Source: Pelagibacterales bacterium SAG-MED22 (GTDB taxonomy: Bacteria > Pseudomonadota > Alphaproteobacteria > Pelagibacterales > Pelagibacteraceae). Taken from it: 64,000 nt of DNA. Within the stretch, counting starts at the first letter, position 1. The number at the start of each line of letters is the position of its first letter. Of this stretch, positions 1 through 10,018 are shown piece after piece. The stretch lies in the NCBI GenBank assembly GCA_014653985.1, contig JACWDT010000001.1:1-64000 (forward strand). Reading direction: 5' to 3'. Below the pieces are notes generated by a model, which worked only from the letters and a program-made list of their open reading frames with translations, ran no database searches and had not been told where the DNA came from. The position numbers and the translations under genes are program-made.

Positions 1-105
1 CATGTAATCGTCTTAAAAGTTGCCTATCATTTTTACTAGTTTCTTTTTCAGCCTGTTCATTGTTGGTGATGTCAATCCAATCTATTCCGTCTATTTTTTC
101 TTTTT
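1..105 (-). repeat. Exact 105-base inverted copy of 11575-11679
   Basis: Bases 1-105 are the perfect reverse complement of 11575-11679, the interior of the DCC-family gene at 11517. The match stops at base 106, where ileS sequence begins, inside an A/T-rich tract (about 94-105) that both sides share. The copy may extend left beyond the window. It is most simply explained by an amplification or assembly chimera at a contig end; a true genomic inverted duplication is possible but would destroy ileS. Confidence 0.95.
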
Positions 106-429
106 ATATTGCTCCTCAATTTTCCACTCGATAGGCAACCCATGACAATCCCATCCAGGAACATAGATAGAGTCTTTGCCATCCATTTGATGAAATTTTA
201 CAATTATATCTTTTAAAATTTTATTGAGAGCAGTTCCCATATGAATATTACCATTTGCATATGGAGGACCATCGTGGAGGACAAATTTTTCTTTTCCTTT
301 GCTTGAATTTCTTAACTCCCTGTAAAGGTTAATCTTTTGCCAATATTCTAAAATTTCTGGCTCCCTTACAGGCAAATTAGCTTTCATTGAAAAAGCAGTT
401 TTAGGAAGGTTTATTTGGGAATTACTCAT
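91..429 (-). pseudogene. ileS: Isoleucyl-tRNA synthetase, N-terminal fragment (truncated by a chimeric join)
   Basis: This reads as the first ~108 residues of class I isoleucyl-tRNA synthetase, which charges tRNA-Ile in the cytoplasm. The signature [19 protein letters not shown] (HIGH-type motif, here HMGT) lies near residues 53-71 and is followed by the family-typical [16 protein letters not shown] full enzyme has over 900 residues; here the frame runs into the inverted copy of another gene at about base 105 and stops at once (TAG at 93-91). The start at 429 overlaps the ribF stop by 4 bases (ATGA), so ribF-ileS is a translationally coupled pair. Because ileS is essential, the break is probably an artefact and the gene is probably intact in the organism. 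Confidence 0.9.
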
Positions 430-1349
430 TTAGTTTTTTTAGCAATATTTAAATCTTTTTTAATTTGAGACTTTAATTGATTAACATTTTTAAATTTTTT
501 TTCTTCTCTAATAAACTTTATAAACTCCACTGATAAGAGTTTATTATAAAGATTTCCAGAATAATTGAATAAATGAACCTCAAGTAAGATTTTTTTTTGA
601 TTAAATGTTGGTCTATATCCAAGATTTGCAATTCCTTTAAGATATTTGGAATTATTAGGAACCAATACTCTTACCGCATATACACCTGGCTTTGCCAAAA
701 CATAATCTTTTATATCTATATTGCATGTAGGAAAACCAATTTTTTTGCCAACTTGTCGTCCTTTTTGAACTACTCCATTTATTGTCCATTTTCTTTTTAA
801 AAGTTTATTTGCTTTTTCTAAATATCCTTTTTCCAAAAGACCTCTAATAAGTGTTGATGAAATTATTTTTTGCTGCTTGATTAATGGTTCTGGTTTAACT
901 ACTTTAAAATTATATTTATCTTCATTTTTAATTAATAAATCTACATTTCCCTCTCTCTTATTACCAAATCTAAAATTATTACTAACAAATATAAATTTTG
1001 ATTTTAATTTTTTATATAAAATTTCTTTAATAAAATTAATTGATTTTGTTTTAGAAAATAACTTATCAAATTTTTTAGTGATAATAAAATCTACTTTCAA
1101 TTTACTAAGTAAATCTACTTTTTGACTGATACTTGTTATCCTAAAATTTTTAAGAGATCTATTGAAAAACATTTTAGGCATTGGGTCAAAATTAACTACA
1201 CCAATTTTAAGCTTATATTTTTTCTTATATGAGTTTGCTAATTTAAATAATTTCTGATGACCCAAATGCACTCCATCAAAATTTCCTATTAAAATTATAG
1301 AATTTTTATGAATATTTTTTATATTAAAGTTTTTATATAATTTTACCAT
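426..1349 (-). CDS. ribF: Bifunctional riboflavin kinase / FAD synthetase
   Basis: Makes FMN from riboflavin and then FAD from FMN, using ATP, in the cytoplasm. The 307 residues have the usual two-domain layout. The N-terminal adenylyltransferase carries [10 protein letters not shown] (residues 22-31) and an SSTLIR motif near residue 165. The C-terminal kinase carries [11 protein letters not shown], matching the G-x-PTANI flavokinase signature, followed by GVYAVRV. Length is normal for the family. It overlaps the HAD gene upstream by 7 bases and ileS downstream by 4, indicating one minus-strand operon. Confidence 0.95.
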   Translation of the reverse strand: MVKLYKNFNIKNIHKNSIILIGNFDGVHLGHQKLFKLANSYKKKYKLKIGVVNFDPMPKMFFNRSLKNFRITSISQKVDLLSKLKVDFIITKKFDKLFSKTKSINFIKEILYKKLKSKFIFVSNNFRFGNKREGNVDLLIKNEDKYNFKVVKPEPLIKQQKIISSTLIRGLLEKGYLEKANKLLKRKWTINGVVQKGRQVGKKIGFPTCNIDIKDYVLAKPGVYAVRVLVPNNSKYLKGIANLGYRPTFNQKKILLEVHLFNYSGNLYNKLLSVEFIKFIREEKKFKNVNQLKSQIKKDLNIAKKTK

Positions 1350-2161
1350 CTAAGATCCGACTGAGTATAATTTACAACTGTTTCATATTCTTTAGATACA
1401 TCTAAAATTCCCTTATTTAAAATTTCTAACTTATGAATACCATTAGAAATTAATAACGAGTCATAATTCAATAAGTTAGCTCCTTTAATATCAGTATTTA
1501 AATTGTCTCCTATTGCCAAAGTTCTTTTATCTAAGTTATCGATAGATAGATTATAAACTTCAGCATGTGGTTTTCCAAAGTATACCACTTCTCCACCCAT
1601 TTTTTCGAAAACCATTGCAACTGAACCTGCGCATAACTCTCTGACATTTCCACGATCAACAATTAAATCAGGATTTGTGCATATCATCTTTTTATGAATA
1701 TGAGCTTCGAATAAATTTTTATAATAATTCAAATCGTTGTCGTGATCATCAAATAGTCCTGTACATAATAAGTATTCGCTATCCACAAGATCACTCGATT
1801 TATTTTTTTTAAATGGATTAAATAAGTCAAAATCTCTTGGGGGACCTATGTGAAAAAATTTTTTTGATGAGTATGATTTTTTTAGGTAATTTAGGGCTGC
1901 CTCACCTGAAGTAAAAACATGATCTCTTAGCTCTTCTTCCATCCCCATTTTCTCTAAAAATTTTTTGACAGTATCATTTGGTCGTGGTGCATTAGTTAAT
2001 AAAACAAAATCTTTATTATTTCTTTTAAGCTCTTTTAAAGTACCAATCGCACCTTCATAAAGTTTAATGCCATTATGAACAACGCCCCATAAATCTATAT
2101 AAAATAGATCATATCTATGGGCAATTGAACAAAGGCCGTCTGTATCTAAATTTTTAGTCAT
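1343..2161 (-). CDS. HAD-superfamily class IIA phosphatase-like protein
   Basis: 272 residues of the HAD class IIA (NagD-like) fold. Motif I is YIDLWGVVHNG (Asp23), where the usual second Asp of DxD is Trp; this DxWGVxH form is typical of one alphaproteobacterial subfamily of unassigned substrate. TNAPRP near residue 57 is motif II, GKPHAEVY near 198 supplies the motif III lysine, and GDNLNTDIKGA near 219 is motif IV. It is probably a small-molecule phosphatase. It opens the HAD-ribF-ileS operon; activity on flavin or nucleotide phosphates would fit ribF but is only a guess. Confidence 0.85.
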   Translation of the reverse strand: MTKNLDTDGLCSIAHRYDLFYIDLWGVVHNGIKLYEGAIGTLKELKRNNKDFVLLTNAPRPNDTVKKFLEKMGMEEELRDHVFTSGEAALNYLKKSYSSKKFFHIGPPRDFDLFNPFKKNKSSDLVDSEYLLCTGLFDDHDNDLNYYKNLFEAHIHKKMICTNPDLIVDRGNVRELCAGSVAMVFEKMGGEVVYFGKPHAEVYNLSIDNLDKRTLAIGDNLNTDIKGANLLNYDSLLISNGIHKLEILNKGILDVSKEYETVVNYTQSDLRW

Positions 2162-2228
2162 TAAATAAGGTATAAACCATAAAATCTTGAATTTCCTAGC
2201 ATTATTAGATGGTATTTGAATATCCAGT

Positions 2229-2257
2229 CTTGAAATAGATGGCGTAATATCTATATG
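2229..2257 (+). promoter_or_regulatory. Heat-shock (sigma-32-like) promoter of groESL
   Basis: CTTGAAATA starts at 2229 and CTATATGA at 2251, a 22-base offset (CTTG, 18-base spacer, CTATATG). This resembles the alphaproteobacterial RpoH consensus (CTTG, 17-18 bases, CYTATNT). The same words at the same offset precede hsp20 at 19990. It predicts a leader of about 30 bases before groES. No CIRCE/HrcA inverted repeat is visible. Confidence 0.6.
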
Positions 2258-2293
2258 AAGCCCATATTTATATAGAATTATAAAGGAGATTTT

Positions 2294-2584
2294 ATGAAGT
2301 TCAAACCGTTACATGACAGAGTATTAATCGAAGTATTGGACAGTAGTGAAAAAACTGCTGGCGGGATAATCATTCCAGATACTGCACAAGAAAAACCACA
2401 GGAAGGAAAAGTAGTTGCTGTTGGTGGTGGTGCAAAAACAGAAGATGGAAAATTAATTCCAATGGATGTTAAAGTTGGTGACAAAGTTTTATTTGGCAAA
2501 TGGTCAGGAACTGAAGTCAAAATTGATGGTAAAGAATACAGCATAATGAAAGAGTCTGACATTATGGGTATTTCAGGTAAGTAA
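2294..2584 (+). CDS. groES: Co-chaperonin GroES
   Basis: The 96-residue 10-kDa chaperonin forms the heptameric lid on GroEL and closes the folding chamber. It begins with the typical [14 protein letters not shown], has the mobile-loop segment [15 protein letters not shown] near residues 18-32, and ends with the SDIMGISG type of tail. A good AAAGGAG site at 2282-2288 fixes the ATG at 2294. groEL follows 23 bases downstream, and a heat-shock-type promoter lies upstream. Confidence 0.99.
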   Translation: MKFKPLHDRVLIEVLDSSEKTAGGIIIPDTAQEKPQEGKVVAVGGGAKTEDGKLIPMDVKVGDKVLFGKWSGTEVKIDGKEYSIMKESDIMGISGK

Positions 2585-2589
2585 TTTAA

Positions 2590-4269
<1,680 letters not shown>

Positions 4270-4290
4270 CCCCACTCAAATATAAAATTT

Positions 4291-4320
4291 AAAAGGCCAT
4301 CTTATGATGGCCTTTTTTTT
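4291..4320 (+). terminator. Rho-independent terminator of groESL
   Basis: A perfect 7-bp stem GGCCATC (4295-4301) / GATGGCC (4306-4312) with a TTAT loop is flanked by AAAA and TTTT, which extend pairing to 11 bp, and is followed by a run of T. It lies 22 bases after the groEL stop codon. Confidence 0.93.
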
Positions 4321-4335
4321 GGGTAAAATAATTAT

Positions 4336-4452
4336 ATGTCAAAAAGATATAGTGGAAAATCCTTTAAAGACTCCAGTATTAAAAAAAAAGCAAAATTCAG
4401 TTTTAAAGAAAAAAGAAAACTTAAAAAAGAAAAGCAAAAAAAAGCAAAATAA
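4336..4452 (+). CDS. Possible 38-residue lysine-rich protein
   Basis: A short ATG-to-TAA frame between the groEL terminator and typA encodes 38 residues. It starts MSKRYSGKSFKDSS and continues as an almost unbroken lysine-rich helix with a few Gln, Glu and Arg. There is no clear ribosome binding site, and A-rich DNA produces lysine-rich frames by chance, so coding is uncertain. In favour are the in-frame stop just before a small hairpin with a T run (4476-4495) and a position outside any other gene. It could be a small nucleic-acid- or ribosome-binding protein, but no family is recognised. Confidence 0.35.
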   Translation: MSKRYSGKSFKDSSIKKKAKFSFKEKRKLKKEKQKKAK

Positions 4453-4475
4453 ACATTAAATTTATTAAAATCTTC

Positions 4476-4495
4476 ACTAAACATTAGTTTTTTTT
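4476..4495 (+). terminator. Weak terminator-like hairpin before typA
   Basis: A 5-bp stem ACTAA (4476-4480) / TTAGT (4484-4488) with an ACA loop runs into eight T. The stem is short and AT-rich, so termination would be inefficient. It would close a small transcript carrying the 4336-4452 frame. Confidence 0.3.
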
Positions 4496-4537
4496 AAGTT
4501 TTAAAAAATAATTAAATAGGTATAAGAACCACATTTT

Positions 4538-6364
4538 ATGAGTAATGATATAAGAAACATCACTATTATAGCCCATGTGGACCATGGTAAAACTACTTTG
4601 ATTGATAATCTAATGAAACAAAGCGGATCATTTAGAGAAAACGAAGTGGTTGATGAAAGATTAATGGATTCTGGCGAACTAGAAAAAGAAAGAGGAATTA
4701 CAATTTTAGCTAAACCTGCTTCAATTAATTGGAAAGATACTAGAATTAACATAATTGATACACCAGGTCACAGAGACTTTGCAGCAGAAGTTGAAAGAGT
4801 TTTAAGTATGGCTGATGGTGCTCTGCTCCTTATAGACTCTGCAGAAGGAGTAATGCCTCAAACAAAATTTGTTTTATCTAAAGCTTTAAAACAAGGACTA
4901 AAACCAATTGTTGTAATTAACAAACTTGATAAGGCCGATCAAAGGGCTAATGAAGTTTTAGATGAAACATTTGATTTATTTGTAAGCCTAGATGCAAATG
5001 AGGAGCAACTAGATTTCCCAGTTTTATACGCAAGTGGCAGATCTGGATGGGCAGACACTGAAGTGGACGGACCTAGAGAGAATTTAAATCCACTTCTGGA
5101 TTTAATTCTTGATCATGTAAAACCAGCAAAATTTGAAAAAGAAAAACCTTTTGCAATGTTATCTACACTTCTTTATGCAGATAGTTTTTTAGGAAGAAGC
5201 TTAGTAGGCAGAATTACCCAAGGAACCGCTAAAGCTAATCAGTCAATAAAAGCAATTAATTTAAAAGGTGAAAAAGTAGATGAAGGTAAACTGACTAAAA
5301 TTTTTAGATATGAGGGAACTAAAAAAGTACCAATTGAAGTTGGTGAGGCTGGGGATATTGTAGTTATAGCTGGATTAGAAAAGGCTAATGTTGCAGATAC
5401 CATTTGTGATTTAGATGTAAATGAACCAATTTCAGCAACACCAATAGATCCGCCTACAATGTCTATAACTATAACGGTTAATACATCTCCTCTCGCGGGT
5501 AAAGAAGGTAAAAAACTTACGAGCACTCAAATAAGAGACCGACTTCTTCAGGAGGCTCAAAATAATGTTGGAATTACTTTTGCTGAAAATAATGGTAACG
5601 ACTCGTTTGTTGTAAGTGGTAGAGGTGAGCTTATGTTAGAAATTTTACTTACCCAAATGAGACGAGAAGGATTTGAAATGACAGTAAGTCCTCCTAAAGT
5701 TCTTTATCAAACAGATGAAAGTGGAAAAAAACTTGAACCTATTGAAGAAATTACAATGGATTTAGACGAAGAATACTCCTCAAAAGTAATAGACTCGATG
5801 AATAGAAGAAAAGGTAAACTAATAGATTTAAAAGACACCGGGAAAGATAAAAAAAGATTAATTTTTCATGCACCAACGCGAGGTTTAATGGGTTACACAA
5901 GTAGATTTTTAACCCTAACTAAAGGTAACGGAGTTATTAATAGAATTTTTCATAGCTACGGGCCTTTTGAAGGTGAAATGGAGGGAAGAAGAAACGGAGC
6001 TTTAATTGCAATGGAGCAAGGTAAAGCAGTTGCTTTTGCTATATTTAATTTACAAGCAAGAGGAGAGATGTTCGTAACACATAACGACCCTGTATATCCT
6101 GGTATGATAGTTGGATTATCTCCAAAGCCAGGCGATATGATAATCAATGTTATGAAAGGGAAAAAATTAACAAATATGAGAACACAGGGAACTGACGAAA
6201 ACGTTGTGCTCACTCCAGTTAGGAAAATGTCTATTGCGGAGCAATTGAGCATGCTTAACACAGACGAAGCATTAGAAATAACTCCTGAGTCTTGTAGATT
6301 AAGAAAATCTATTCTTGATCCTCATGAAAGAAAAAGAAGTGAAAAATCTGGAGCAGCAGCTTAA
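4538..6364 (+). CDS. typA: Translational GTPase TypA/BipA
   Basis: The 608-residue ribosome-binding GTPase of the EF-G-like family is linked to 50S assembly and stress adaptation. The G-domain motifs are clear: AHVDHGKTTLID (P-loop, residues 12-23), DTPGHRDF (switch II, near 74-81) and NKLDKADQR near 126. The remaining sequence matches domain II, domain III, the EF-G-like domain V and the TypA-specific C-terminal domain, with GRGELMLEILLTQMRREGFE near 364. Length is standard. It is apparently a single-gene unit whose stop overlaps the convergent stop of the next gene in a TTAA tetramer. Confidence 0.98.
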   Translation: MSNDIRNITIIAHVDHGKTTLIDNLMKQSGSFRENEVVDERLMDSGELEKERGITILAKPASINWKDTRINIIDTPGHRDFAAEVERVLSMADGALLLIDSAEGVMPQTKFVLSKALKQGLKPIVVINKLDKADQRANEVLDETFDLFVSLDANEEQLDFPVLYASGRSGWADTEVDGPRENLNPLLDLILDHVKPAKFEKEKPFAMLSTLLYADSFLGRSLVGRITQGTAKANQSIKAINLKGEKVDEGKLTKIFRYEGTKKVPIEVGEAGDIVVIAGLEKANVADTICDLDVNEPISATPIDPPTMSITITVNTSPLAGKEGKKLTSTQIRDRLLQEAQNNVGITFAENNGNDSFVVSGRGELMLEILLTQMRREGFEMTVSPPKVLYQTDESGKKLEPIEEITMDLDEEYSSKVIDSMNRRKGKLIDLKDTGKDKKRLIFHAPTRGLMGYTSRFLTLTKGNGVINRIFHSYGPFEGEMEGRRNGALIAMEQGKAVAFAIFNLQARGEMFVTHNDPVYPGMIVGLSPKPGDMIINVMKGKKLTNMRTQGTDENVVLTPVRKMSIAEQLSMLNTDEALEITPESCRLRKSILDPHERKRSEKSGAAA

Positions 6365-7008
6365 CTAAAACTTTTATTTACAATAAAGAGTCCAAAAGCA
6401 ACACAAGGTCCAATTCCAAAAGCAAAAATCAAAGTTCCAACTCCTACTGTTCCGCCTAGATACCATCCAACTATTACAACTGAAATTTCTAAACATGCTC
6501 TGACTAGAGCAATGGGTAAATTTGTAATTTTTGTTAACCCAGTCATTAATCCATCTCTTGGACCTGGACCAAGATTTGCCACTAAATAAATACCACTTCC
6601 TATACCAACCAGCATTACTGATAATATTGAGAGTAAATATTTAGACCAAACGGAAGATGGGGCATCAAAGAAATATAAAGTTATATCGATCATTGCAGAA
6701 ATAATAATAATATTAAAAATAGTTCCCAAGCCTGGTTTCTGTTTTAAAAATATCCATAACAAAAGTACACTTACACTAACTAGAAATGTTGCTGCACCAA
6801 TAGATAATTTAGAATTTTTAGAAATACCCTCTGCTAGTACAGACCAGGGAGAATTTCCTGTAGTTGATAATATTAATAATCCCTCTCCAAAACCAAATAT
6901 AATTAAACCAAAAATTAAAAAAAATGATGTTGATAATTTCGGTTTGAGGTTAAAACTTTTATCTGAGCTCCAATATACCTTAGGAATATTTTTAATAGAT
7001 AAAAACAT
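6361..7008 (-). CDS. YczE/YyaS/YitT-family integral membrane protein
   Basis: 215 residues with about five or six hydrophobic helices. Family features are the early GFGEGLLILSTTGNSPWSVL segment and the second-half repeat LVANLGPGPRDGLMTGL, where the NxGxxPxD/GPRDG motif is typical of this family. Function is poorly known; some relatives sit beside small-molecule synthesis or transport genes. It lies alone on the minus strand, converging on typA and diverging from the exported protein at 7049 across about 40 bases. Confidence 0.8.
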   Translation of the reverse strand: MFLSIKNIPKVYWSSDKSFNLKPKLSTSFFLIFGLIIFGFGEGLLILSTTGNSPWSVLAEGISKNSKLSIGAATFLVSVSVLLLWIFLKQKPGLGTIFNIIIISAMIDITLYFFDAPSSVWSKYLLSILSVMLVGIGSGIYLVANLGPGPRDGLMTGLTKITNLPIALVRACLEISVVIVGWYLGGTVGVGTLIFAFGIGPCVAFGLFIVNKSFS

Positions 7009-7048
7009 ATTATACTGTTACTTATTTAATTATTAATACTTGCTTATA

Positions 7049-7729
7049 ATGAAAAAGATCATACTCAGCATCATATTTATTTTTATTTGTTTTACCTCGT
7101 ATGCACATATTGGTCATTACAGTAAATATAAAAAAATTGAGATGGAAATTTTAAGAAATAACGAATTAATTGGTTATAATTATTATTTTTTTTCACGAAA
7201 GAATGCTGTTACTCTTGTAACGAACCAATTTAAGTTTGAAGTAAAACTTTTGGGTGCAACTGTTTTCGAAGTCGAAGGCATTGGAGAAGAAAGATATTTA
7301 AAAGATAAATTGATTTCATTTAATTCAAAAACTTTACAGAACAAAAAAGAAAAGTTTGTAAACTTAACTTTAAACAAAGATACCAAAAAGTTTGATATTG
7401 TGGGTTCTTCTTTCTCTGGTGAGGCCCCCTTGGAAAATGCTATTGGTAACTGGTGGAGTCATAAAATTTTGCAGGCTAGTAGTCAAATAAGCCCTATATC
7501 AGGGAGTATAAAAGAGCAGATAGTCACTTTTATTGGAAAAGAAAAAATTACCATTAATGGTAAAGAATATCAGACTGATCATTTCAAATTAACCTCCAAA
7601 GACATGACACTTCCAGATGATAAAAAATTAAATTTTGATATTTGGTTAGATAAAAAAACTTCTTTAATAGTAAAAGTTACCTATCAAAGAATGGGAAGTT
7701 GGGAGTATAGATTAAAAAATTATGAATAA
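7049..7729 (+). CDS. Exported DUF6134-like protein
   Basis: The 226-residue protein starts with a signal peptide: MKK, a long Ile/Phe-rich core, then SYAH, with likely cleavage after Ala near residue 20. The mature part is rich in beta-strand pattern and looks like the DUF6134 family of periplasmic proteins of unknown function. A TTG nine bases upstream is in frame, but the ATG at 7049 gives a normal signal peptide and was chosen. It ends one base before the convergent oxidoreductase gene. Confidence 0.7.
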   Translation: MKKIILSIIFIFICFTSYAHIGHYSKYKKIEMEILRNNELIGYNYYFFSRKNAVTLVTNQFKFEVKLLGATVFEVEGIGEERYLKDKLISFNSKTLQNKKEKFVNLTLNKDTKKFDIVGSSFSGEAPLENAIGNWWSHKILQASSQISPISGSIKEQIVTFIGKEKITINGKEYQTDHFKLTSKDMTLPDDKKLNFDIWLDKKTSLIVKVTYQRMGSWEYRLKNYE

Positions 7730-7730
7730 T

Positions 7731-8702
7731 TTAACTATTTATTTTCTTATAAAGGTCGTTTGCACTTATCCATCCAGACTCTAGCCTTGGTCCATTAAAC
7801 CAATCTGCACACACACCTAAATTCAATCTAGAGTTCCAATAACTTTTTAATTTCAGTGGTTTTGAATTTGAGGAGTATTTCCAACCATGGTTAAGTGAAA
7901 AAAGTATTTTTGTCTGCTTAATTCCTGTTAATCTAAAAAATTTATCAATCAAAATTTTAGCATTAGTTTTTTTAAGTACTTTATTTTGATTTATTTTTTT
8001 ATTTGCCCAATTAAAAGTACTTTGTAATGTCCAAAGATCACTTCTACTTTTAAATCTTTTTTTACTATTTTCATAACCAGCCCATCCTAGAATTCTATCG
8101 TTAAATAAAAAACTACTATAACCTAAGTTGGTTTTTTTTATTTCTATTAAAATTGTTATATTTGCATCCATCTTTATCTTTTCTCTTATAAAAGAATTTT
8201 TAATATATTTTTTTGATAATTTTTTTAACTGAGGAAATGGACAGGTCAAAATTAAATTTTCATAATTTCTAATTTCGCCATCATTAAATACCAAATTCCA
8301 TTTTCTATTTTGAAAATTTATTTTTTTAAGTTCACTTTGAAAATAACATCTTACATTTTTTAAAAGATATTTACTAATGTCGTTGTTTCCTTTTCTGCCA
8401 ATAACTTTTGCGTGTTTTTTATTTTCTTTTTTTTTATCACTTAAAAATTTATGATTACCTCCCCAAATTTTTAGTATTTTTTTTTCTATTAGCTTTTTAG
8501 TAAATCTTTTAAATTCTGTGGTTTTTGGAGAAAAATATTGAGTCCCATGATCAAACCCTCTAAGATTATCTAATCTTTTAAAAGATGATCTCCCTCCTAA
8601 GCCTCTTGCTTTGTCATACAAATCAACTGTGTGTTTTTTGTTTAAAAGATTTGCGATAGTTGCTCCAGAAATTCCTGAGCCAATTACACAAAAACTACTC
8701 AT
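7731..8702 (-). CDS. FAD-dependent amine-oxidase/renalase-like oxidoreductase
   Basis: 323 residues with an N-terminal Rossmann dinucleotide site, GSGISGATIANLL (GxGxxG, residues 7-19), then an acidic strand end and RGLGGRSSFKR, the second FAD-contact motif. The C-terminal WFNGPRLESGWISANDL fits the final FAD-binding segment of amine oxidases (GxxxESAxxSG type). Substrate is unknown; the protein is close to predicted NAD/FAD-dependent oxidoreductases of the renalase type. Its start overlaps the tldE stop by 4 bases, so it is the third gene of a tldD-tldE-oxidoreductase operon. Confidence 0.8.
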   Translation of the reverse strand: MSSFCVIGSGISGATIANLLNKKHTVDLYDKARGLGGRSSFKRLDNLRGFDHGTQYFSPKTTEFKRFTKKLIEKKILKIWGGNHKFLSDKKKENKKHAKVIGRKGNNDISKYLLKNVRCYFQSELKKINFQNRKWNLVFNDGEIRNYENLILTCPFPQLKKLSKKYIKNSFIREKIKMDANITILIEIKKTNLGYSSFLFNDRILGWAGYENSKKRFKSRSDLWTLQSTFNWANKKINQNKVLKKTNAKILIDKFFRLTGIKQTKILFSLNHGWKYSSNSKPLKLKSYWNSRLNLGVCADWFNGPRLESGWISANDLYKKINS

Positions 8703-10015
8703 TTACCAGCAACTGTCATGCCCTCAATCATCATGGTTGGAGAATTTGTTGAATATTCAAAATCTAAATCATTTGCTAAAAATATTTTTTTAAACATATT
8801 CTTAAAATTTCCTGCAATTGTTATTTCATTTATGGGATATTTAAATTGACCATTTTCAACTAAAAACCCAGTTGCTCCAACAGAGTAATCTCCAGTTACA
8901 AGATTACTTCCATGGCCTATAGTTTCTGTAATGTAAATACACCTAGAGTTCATTTTTAATAATTCATCATAGCTTTGGTTTCCATTTTCAAAATATAGAT
9001 TTGTGGTGCCTCCACTTCTTCCATTTGATTTAAGGTTTAATTTTCTTCCATTGTAAGAGTCTACGAGATAACTTTTAAGTATACCCTCTTTTACTAAATT
9101 AAGAGTGTCAGATTTAACACCTTCTGAATCAAAATTTTTTGAACCTAAACCCTTAATTATGTCTGGTTTATCAATGATGTTAATAGAATTAGAAAATATT
9201 TTCTCATTTAATTGATCCTTAAGAAATGAAGTTCCTCTTGCAATAGCAGAAGATGAAATTGCGCTTGCAAAAGCACTGAGCATACCTTTTGCAATTCTTT
9301 TATCAAATACTACACTTAATTTTTCACTTCCTATTTTTTTTGGACTTAGTTTTCTAATTGTTTGGTGACTCGCTATTTTACCTAAAGATTTAGGGTCTTT
9401 GATGTCATCTAAATATCTCTTACTTGAATATTCATAATCTCTTTCCATACTTTTTTCATCTTTAGCAACAGCTACGCAAGATGCAGTAAATGAAGATGTT
9501 TTGTAACCACTACAAAAACCATCGCTATTTGCTAATATAAAATTAGATTTTTTTTCAGTAAAGCTCGATTCGGTGTTTACTATTTTTTTATCCTCTGATG
9601 CTGTACTTTCTAATTCTTTTAAGTAATCAATTTTTTTATGGTTCTCGATATGAGTATCGTCATAAATATTTAAATTTTTAAGACTATCTGCAAGTAAGTT
9701 TTGATCTGGTAATGAGTTAAACTCATCCTCAGGAGTTATTTTAGTTGTTTCGTAACATTTCTCTATAAGTGTATTTAAATTTTGATCTAATAAATTTGAT
9801 GAGGAAATTGAGGACTTTTTTTTTCCTATATAAGTATCTATACTGAATGCTAATCCATCTGATCGATTAGACTCGTCTAAGTTATTATTTCTAAAATTAA
9901 CCGTTTCAGAAATTGAATGGCCTATAGTTACACTAGCATTTGTAGCTCCAATTTTTTTTGCAACATCTAAACAATGGGCTGCCTTAGCTTTTAAAAAATC
10001 TTGATCTTTAATCAT
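8699..10015 (-). CDS. tldE: TldE/PmbA, partner subunit of the TldD/TldE protease
   Basis: The 438-residue metalloprotease-related subunit forms a heterodimer with TldD, which in other bacteria trims modified peptides and degrades unfolded short peptides. Family landmarks are SRSDG-like NRSDGLAFSIDTY near residue 46, SNGRSGGTTNLYFENG near 335 and the conserved TETIGHGSNLVTGDYSVGA region near 363, with no HExxxH zinc motif, as expected for TldE. It lies 3 bases from tldD, so both subunits are co-expressed. Confidence 0.93.
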   Translation of the reverse strand: MIKDQDFLKAKAAHCLDVAKKIGATNASVTIGHSISETVNFRNNNLDESNRSDGLAFSIDTYIGKKKSSISSSNLLDQNLNTLIEKCYETTKITPEDEFNSLPDQNLLADSLKNLNIYDDTHIENHKKIDYLKELESTASEDKKIVNTESSFTEKKSNFILANSDGFCSGYKTSSFTASCVAVAKDEKSMERDYEYSSKRYLDDIKDPKSLGKIASHQTIRKLSPKKIGSEKLSVVFDKRIAKGMLSAFASAISSSAIARGTSFLKDQLNEKIFSNSINIIDKPDIIKGLGSKNFDSEGVKSDTLNLVKEGILKSYLVDSYNGRKLNLKSNGRSGGTTNLYFENGNQSYDELLKMNSRCIYITETIGHGSNLVTGDYSVGATGFLVENGQFKYPINEITIAGNFKNMFKKIFLANDLDFEYSTNSPTMMIEGMTVAGK

Positions 10016-10018
10016 TAT

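Noticed and set aside
91-429. A complete 112-residue protein
   Set aside because: The sequence is the N-terminus of ileS, and the stop comes from the joined foreign segment, so it is a fragment rather than a gene.
2162-2293. CIRCE/HrcA operator before groES
   Set aside because: No TTAGCACTC-type inverted repeat is present; only the sigma-32-like boxes are seen.
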